This document shows, piece after piece, positions 42,622-46,901 of a stretch of 46,901 bases of DNA (position 1 is the stretch's first letter; every line of letters starts with the position of its first letter). Source of the DNA: an uncultured Bacteroides sp. GTDB lineage: Bacteria > Bacteroidota > Bacteroidia > Bacteroidales > Bacteroidaceae. The notes beneath the pieces are model-generated. The model was not told where the DNA came from. It ran no database searches and was given only the letters and a program-made list of their open reading frames with translations. Position numbers and translations under genes: made by a program. Location of the stretch: NCBI GenBank assembly GCA_949296575.1, contig CASFPE010000014.1, positions 1 through 46,901 of the forward strand, written 5' to 3'.

Positions 42622-43386
42622 TCAAGAACAAAGAGGGCGAATGCCCGTGAATTCTTTCCAACATTCTGCCTTCCGATATGCTTCTACACTTTCTTCCGGC
42701 ACATAAACTGGCATGCCACGGTTCACAGCATCTTCCTCCCCTGCAATGCCAAAAGCACCGGGAGCCACCCGTGGGGGAATCAATGCTTTCACCGTCATCT
42801 CTGCCAGCGAAAGGCATCTGAGAAAAGCCATCTCGCCTATCTCTGCCACATCCTGCCCAAGCGTGACATTCATCAAACCGATGCAATGCGAAAAAGCGCA
42901 GTTGCCAAGACGCACTACCCCCGAAGGCACTGTATAGATAGCATCCAGCTTGCCTTTCGGATATTTCACCAATAAGCGTCCGTCTTTGCTGAACAACACA
43001 CCGTCCAACGAACAATAACAAGCATTCCCTTCTGCCACATTGATTTCCGCCAACCGATCGCAATTGCACAACACATGACGGCCAATAGCCGACACACTGG
43101 CTGGAATCGTGATACTTGCCAGCTCCGTGCAACCGCGAAACACATTGTCGCCCAAGTTTGTCACGCCTTCCTCTATCACCACGCGCTTGATTTCCGCATT
43201 ATAGCCATCCAAAGGGGAATGGAAATAATCATCCATGCCGCCCTCCCCGGAAATCAAAAGAGTCCCGTCAGCATACAGCACCCATCCAAGCTGCATCCCG
43301 CACGCGCCATGAGCCAATTTCGGTTTCCACCATTCACGCACTGCCGTGCAGATACCTGAAACAATCGTCCGCATGTCTTTCATCAT
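42622..43386 (-). CDS. BspA-like leucine-rich repeat protein, N-terminus uncertain
   Basis: From the ATG at 43386 the protein has 254 residues. It begins its recognisable part with the BspA-type opening (LGWVLYADGTLLISGEGGM), then LRR_5 repeats (ITIPASVSAIGRHVLCNCDR, VPSGVVRLGNCAFSHCIGL, VAEIGEMAFLRCLSLAEM), and ends with VPEESVEAYRKAECWKEF, a usual last repeat. BspA-like proteins are normally exported, but I find no signal peptide in this frame or in the other two frames upstream. The gene may have lost its 5' end or the start may be wrong; the open frame extends to 43518. Confidence 0.7.
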   Translation of the reverse strand: MMKDMRTIVSGICTAVREWWKPKLAHGACGMQLGWVLYADGTLLISGEGGMDDYFHSPLDGYNAEIKRVVIEEGVTNLGDNVFRGCTELASITIPASVSAIGRHVLCNCDRLAEINVAEGNACYCSLDGVLFSKDGRLLVKYPKGKLDAIYTVPSGVVRLGNCAFSHCIGLMNVTLGQDVAEIGEMAFLRCLSLAEMTVKALIPPRVAPGAFGIAGEEDAVNRGMPVYVPEESVEAYRKAECWKEFTGIRPLCS

Positions 43387-43746
43387 ACAAAATGTTTGTG
43401 TGAACCCAGTTCCCAGCCCGATTATCATATACGAAGCGTGGAACTGCAATGCCCACTTTCGTTGCTTGGAGGTCGTAGGAAAACCCGTATAAGTCGAGAC
43501 ATGGTAATAGCAGCCCACGCTATTGCGTGAGAACCACTATGCCTTTCCTGACTCATGCTTTGTGAATTTCCTACGTTCCCAAGCATCAAGAACAGCATAA
43601 CGCTTCTTTCTTCAATCACAAAATGTCGCATCAGCAGGGGCTTCCCCCTGCCGGGCAAAATTAATAAAAACCAACTGCAATGTCCTCATTTTGCACAACA
43701 AAATTAAACATTGCCCTTTTTCGAGCATTTTTTTCACGGATTTTTG
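43387..43746. other. Region upstream of the LRR gene without a recognisable gene
   Basis: No convincing coding sequence or signal-peptide segment is found on either strand. A 7-bp hairpin GCAGGGG/CCCCTGC (43634-43640 with 43645-43651) is present. This is where the missing 5' part of the LRR gene or its decayed remnant would be expected. Confidence 0.4.
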
Positions 43747-43754
43747 TAAGTTTG
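43747..43754 (+). promoter_or_regulatory. Putative promoter -7 element for the DUF59-lpxH unit
   Basis: TAAGTTTG, 21 bases before the DUF59 ATG at 43776, matches the consensus. A clear TTTG at 19-21 bases upstream is absent. Confidence 0.45.
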
Positions 43755-43775
43755 CATAACAAAAAATTCATAAAC

Positions 43776-44093
43776 ATGGAGACACAACGCTTCACCATAG
43801 AAGAAAACATCGTGAAAATGCTCAAAACGGTCTACGACCCTGAAATACCGGTCAATGTCTACGACTTGGGGCTCATCTACAAAATCGATGTCGATGACCA
43901 AAACAATGCCACCATCGACATGACGCTGACGGCACCCAATTGCCCCGCCGCCGACTTCATCATGGAGGACATCCGTCAAAAGATTGAATCCATCAACGAA
44001 GTAAACTCTGCGACCATCAATCTGGTGTTCGAGCCGGAGTGGGACAAGGACATGATGAGCGAAGAAGCCAAATTGGAATTAGGCTTCCTCTGA
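43776..44093 (+). CDS. DUF59 / MIP18-type iron-sulfur assembly factor
   Basis: The 105-residue product has the hallmark DPEIPVNVYDLGLIYKIDV near the N-terminus and the conserved cysteine in LTAPNCPAADFI. This is the MIP18/SufT/PaaD-like domain, which helps load iron-sulfur clusters onto target proteins. No suf genes adjoin it here. The ATG at 43776 is chosen because the promoter element lies upstream of it, within a longer in-frame stretch. lpxH follows after 34 bases. Confidence 0.92.
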   Translation: METQRFTIEENIVKMLKTVYDPEIPVNVYDLGLIYKIDVDDQNNATIDMTLTAPNCPAADFIMEDIRQKIESINEVNSATINLVFEPEWDKDMMSEEAKLELGFL

Positions 44094-44127
44094 AACCAGT
44101 TAAACCATTCATTAAAACGCCGCAACC

Positions 44128-44910
44128 ATGAACAAGAAAACGTATTTCCTTTCCGATGCGCATCTGGGTTCGCGTGCCATTGCGCACAGCCGCACGCAAG
44201 AACGCCGTTTGGTGAACTTCTTAGACAGCATCAAGCACGATGCCGAAGCCATCTACCTGCTTGGCGACATGTTCGATTTTTGGTACGAGTTCAAGACTGT
44301 CGTGCCAAAAGGATTCACCCGTTTCCTTGGCAAAGTGTCGGAATTGACCGACCGGGGCGTCGAAGTCCACTTTTTCATCGGCAACCACGACATCTGGTGC
44401 AGCGACTATCTCACAAAAGAATGCGGCATCATCCTCCACCGTGCGCCGGTCACTGTAGAAATACACGGGAAAGAATTCTATTTAGCGCATGGCGATGGCT
44501 TGGGTGATGCCGACCATTCTTTCAAATTCCTGCGGATGATTTTCCACAGCCACACGCTGCAAAAGTTGTTTTCTGCCCTTCATCCCCGCTGGAGCATGGA
44601 ATTAGGACTTACATGGGCCAAACACAGCCGCCTGAAACGCGAGAATGGGAAAGACCCGGAATACATGGGCGAGAACAAAGAACCGCTTGTAGTCTATACC
44701 AAAGAATACCTGAAAACGCACCCCGACATCAACTACTTCATCTATGGCCACCGCCACATCATGCTCGACTTGATGCTCAGCAGCACCGCACGCCTGCTCA
44801 TCTTGGGCGACTGGATCAACTATTTTTCCTATGCCGTCTTCGACGGGGAAAAGATGGCATTGGAGCAATATGTGGAAGGAGAGAGCTTTAAAGACGAGGC
44901 CCGGCCTTGA
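44128..44910 (+). CDS. lpxH: UDP-2,3-diacylglucosamine diphosphatase
   Basis: The 260-residue calcineurin-like phosphoesterase makes lipid X for lipid A synthesis at the inner membrane. Metal ligands are visible in order: D10-A-H12, G46-D47 (LGDMFDFWYEF), G-N86-H87-D88, AHGDGLGDADH and YGHRH. The protein is slightly longer than the E. coli enzyme. It is probably cotranscribed with the DUF59 gene, and a hairpin follows. Confidence 0.93.
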   Translation: MNKKTYFLSDAHLGSRAIAHSRTQERRLVNFLDSIKHDAEAIYLLGDMFDFWYEFKTVVPKGFTRFLGKVSELTDRGVEVHFFIGNHDIWCSDYLTKECGIILHRAPVTVEIHGKEFYLAHGDGLGDADHSFKFLRMIFHSHTLQKLFSALHPRWSMELGLTWAKHSRLKRENGKDPEYMGENKEPLVVYTKEYLKTHPDINYFIYGHRHIMLDLMLSSTARLLILGDWINYFSYAVFDGEKMALEQYVEGESFKDEARP

Positions 44911-44920
44911 TTTTGACGGT

Positions 44921-44952
44921 TTCCCTCCGCCGATTCACATCGCCGGAGGGAA
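44921..44952. terminator. Hairpin between lpxH and the convergent outer-membrane-protein gene
   Basis: A 9-bp stem (44921-44929 with 44944-44952), extended inside by CGA/TCG, begins 10 bases after the lpxH stop. No long T run is present on either strand. It probably terminates both genes. Confidence 0.6.
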
Positions 44953-44989
44953 GAGAGTGTATAAGAGCCTTCTTGTTTTTCTACTGATT

Positions 44990-45832
44990 TCAGAACAACT
45001 GCCCCGTTAGGCGGAGGGAAGCCACGCCATAAATGGCACTCCAATTATACGGTGCTTTCCAGCGTTCTATGCATTCACCATCATGATTTAACCGCCACCT
45101 GTCCCGATAGAGGATACCCATATCAAAATAGCAGCCCAACTTCCGTTTCGGAAGCATCCGCCCAAACCCAATTCCTATGTAAGGCTTCACGGGAAGGATG
45201 CGGAGGTTATAACCGGTTTCCTGATTCTTTCCCACCTCCACCCGGTAAATATAGTTGTCCCATGTAGTGGTTGAAAGCCAAAGTTGCATTTGGTCATCTT
45301 CCGGGAGATAGCCGTTTGCAATCGCCACTGCTTGCACATACGGTTCTACATCCGCATGCACACGGCGTTGGTTCATACCCCCGACATAAGCACCCAATGT
45401 CATATAAAAACAACCATCCTTTCGGGGATAGAAATCCACCAACACTTTTCCTTCTATCCGGCGCAACTTTTCCACCGCGCTAACCGTCCGGGGAAAGTCT
45501 GAGTCTTTCAAGGGAAGGCGTTCTTCCTGTAAGTCGCGCACAATTCGTTCATCCCTTCCCACCATGTAAGCATAGCTGTTCCCTTTCTCAGACACTGCGT
45601 CAATGGACAAATCGTATGTCTCCCGCAAAGCAAAAGGCAACGCCACAATGCCTACCCGCAAGCAGATATTCGGGTGCAAGGGCGTGGCCACTTCCATGCC
45701 GATGCCCATTGTCCCTACTTCACCGCCAAGGGTCAAGTGCTTCCAAAAAAGCAGATCACTTTGCTCCTTGTCCTGCGCGGACAAAGGAAGCAAAAGCATG
45801 GCCGCCATTAGAAATGATAAATATTTTTTCAT
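44990..45832 (-). CDS. Hypothetical outer-membrane beta-barrel-like protein
   Basis: The 280-residue product has a signal peptide (MKKYLSFLMAAMLLLPLSAQ). Alternating hydrophobic segments, for example LTLGGEVGTMGIGMEVATPL, GAYVGGMNQ and VKPYIGIGFGRML, suggest beta strands of an outer-membrane barrel. The C-terminus ends in LRLTGQLF, with a terminal aromatic residue as is usual in barrel proteins. I do not recognise a named family. ATG 45832 and ATG 45838 are both possible starts. It follows the lipoprotein gene by 47 bases and may share its transcript. Confidence 0.72.
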   Translation of the reverse strand: MKKYLSFLMAAMLLLPLSAQDKEQSDLLFWKHLTLGGEVGTMGIGMEVATPLHPNICLRVGIVALPFALRETYDLSIDAVSEKGNSYAYMVGRDERIVRDLQEERLPLKDSDFPRTVSAVEKLRRIEGKVLVDFYPRKDGCFYMTLGAYVGGMNQRRVHADVEPYVQAVAIANGYLPEDDQMQLWLSTTTWDNYIYRVEVGKNQETGYNLRILPVKPYIGIGFGRMLPKRKLGCYFDMGILYRDRWRLNHDGECIERWKAPYNWSAIYGVASLRLTGQLF

Positions 45833-45879
45833 CTGCATGCTGACAACATTAAATCCAACAAAATAGCCTCAGCACTCCA

Positions 45880-46518
45880 TCAAACGTCAGGAGAAATGAT
45901 TGCCCATTCTTTATAAGAAGAATATTTCACATCAAACCGCCCATCGGTCAAACAGGCTGTTGCGACATAATTTCCATCGACATCATAAAGAGGGATATCA
46001 ATGGATGCAAACCGCCCGCTGGCAATACTCCACAATTCATCATAACAAGTAATCTCCACTTGGGCATCTAAAACTACACCTACCGCATCTCCATCATTAC
46101 TTCCCAGTCTTATTTTACACGTATTCATGCCGACAGACGGCTTCGAATAAAAGCACATGGAAACATCTGCACGTTCCGTCAAAAAAGAGAGGTACAAATA
46201 TTTCCAATCGCCATAAAAATCGTACCAAAGACTTCCCTTTACATAATCAATATGGCCAAGTATCCAATGGGTTACTTGAAAGCATCCCTGCGAAGCCATC
46301 AATTCCCCGTCCATGTAGCAGCCGAATTTGTTGGCACCGATATGGGATTCATACGGAAGCTCGTCCAAATAACGTGAGACGTTATGGTCTGAACTTATGT
46401 CATCATCGAAAGACGGGCCATCAAAGAGGTTGAAGTTGCACCCCGCCAACAAGCCGATGAAGGGCAGCAGGCACAAGGCTTTCCATTTCTTTCGGAACAT
46501 TGTTCTGTGTTCGTTCAT
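45880..46518 (-). CDS. Hypothetical lipoprotein
   Basis: The 212-residue product has an N-terminal positive region, then a hydrophobic segment ending in the lipobox LLAGC, so it should be a lipoprotein. After the cysteine comes NFNLFDGPSFDDD, an acidic stretch that in Bacteroidetes can favour surface exposure. The remainder is beta-rich with no recognised domain. Starts at 46518 and 46500 are both plausible; the lipobox fits either. A promoter with good elements lies about 230 bases upstream, giving an unusually long leader. Confidence 0.72.
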   Translation of the reverse strand: MNEHRTMFRKKWKALCLLPFIGLLAGCNFNLFDGPSFDDDISSDHNVSRYLDELPYESHIGANKFGCYMDGELMASQGCFQVTHWILGHIDYVKGSLWYDFYGDWKYLYLSFLTERADVSMCFYSKPSVGMNTCKIRLGSNDGDAVGVVLDAQVEITCYDELWSIASGRFASIDIPLYDVDGNYVATACLTDGRFDVKYSSYKEWAIISPDV

Positions 46519-46748
46519 CTTATTATGATTTAAGTTCTTTATTCGTTTTAAGGAAAAGGCTTTTTGCTGGAAGCCCTTTCCCCTTTTTCTCCCCTTTCGG
46601 TTTATCCGCCTTCTCTTATCGCACAAGGCTTCCGCTGCATCCGCTGAACCGAACGAACCCACGAGTGCAGCCCGACAAGGTGAAGTTGTTCTTCCCCAAT
46701 TTGCAAAGTTTCTTCATTTCTCTGCTGGTTTTTAATCTTTGTTTGCCT

Positions 46749-46779
46749 CAAATATAAGGAAACTTTTTGTTCCCGCAAG
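46749..46779 (-). promoter_or_regulatory. Putative promoter of the lipoprotein / outer-membrane-protein unit
   Basis: On the minus strand: CTTG (46776-46779), 19 bases, TATATTTG (46749-46756). The -7 element is consensus. The region between it and the start codon (46519-46748) has no gene that I can see. Confidence 0.45.
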
Positions 46780-46788
46780 CGTTTGTCC

Positions 46789-46897
46789 CGTTACAAATCC
46801 GGCCTTAAGCGTTACAAATGCGTGGCATTTCCGCCGGGAAGCGTAGCAAAAACGTAGCAAGTGGAAAAATTGTTCCCCTCTTGTGGAAGAATTGTTC
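46789..46897. repeat. Cluster of helically phased short repeats at the right edge
   Basis: CGTTACAAAT starts at 46789 and 46810. The related CGTAGCAAA starts at 46842 and CGTAGCAAG at 46853. Spacings are 21, 32 and 11 bases, close to whole turns of DNA. A second pair, GTGGAAAAATTGTTC and GTGGAAGAATTGTTC, begins at 46861 and 46883, 22 bases apart. The cluster may continue past the window edge. Confidence 0.6.
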
Positions 46898-46901
46898 TTT
46901 C

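Noticed and set aside
43634..43651. Hairpin upstream of the LRR gene as a terminator
   Set aside because: No gene on either strand ends just before it and no T run follows; it could be chance.

Overview
The window reads as a chromosomal stretch of a Bacteroidales bacterium, most likely a Bacteroidaceae member (Bacteroides, Phocaeicola or a relative). Four things support this. Promoters follow the Bacteroidetes TTTG / TAnnTTTG pattern and not the E. coli -35/-10 pattern. Arginine synthesis uses an N-succinylornithine-type transcarbamylase. Bacteroidetes families such as DUF4834, DUF2582 winged-helix proteins and BspA-like leucine-rich repeats are present. Several secreted proteins end in type-IX-secretion-like C-terminal tails. 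No tRNA, rRNA, CRISPR array, insertion sequence or prophage gene was recognised.

Layout. 1-8.9 kb: the tail of a secreted protein, thioredoxin and dnaE separated by an 87-bp tandem repeat that carries promoters, then phosphatidylethanolamine synthesis (psd, pssA), a nucleoside deaminase, a YraN-family protein and birA. 9-14.8 kb: a GC-rich block with pyrH-frr-rsgA on the plus strand and a fumarase / acetyl-xylan-esterase pair on the minus strand. This block carries two unusual tandem arrays of 15-bp palindromes and one 7-bp array. 15-26.2 kb: minus-strand proline and arginine genes, read as DUF2007-proB-proA-argF' and argR-GNAT-argG-argC-argD-proC-(XRE/cupin)-(acyl-CoA ligase). The argR promoter carries an ArgR-like operator. 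26.4-30.9 kb: divergent secreted glycosidases, a GH3 enzyme with a CBM6-like insert and a GH105 lipoprotein. 31-35.2 kb: two tandem winged-helix proteins, a dihydroorotate-dehydrogenase-like protein lacking the usual catalytic loop, a YggS-type PLP protein, a glycosyltransferase and RadC. 35.2-42.6 kb: three large secreted proteins, one containing an exact-period 306-residue internal duplication. 42.6-46.9 kb: a BspA-like LRR protein without a visible signal peptide, a DUF59 protein, LpxH, an outer-membrane-type protein and a lipoprotein. The right edge is rich in helically phased short repeats.

The most unusual signal is non-coding. Two separate tandem arrays (about 11.36-11.54 kb, period exactly 23; about 14.89-14.96 kb, period exactly 21) are built from 15-bp palindromes with the same ACTGNGAGT core. 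The arms differ between arrays (GGT/ACC against TAA/TTA) but stay self-complementary. Compensatory arm changes at constant period suggest a selected structure or a two-fold-symmetric binding site. Functions were assigned by reading motifs only; no database search was possible.
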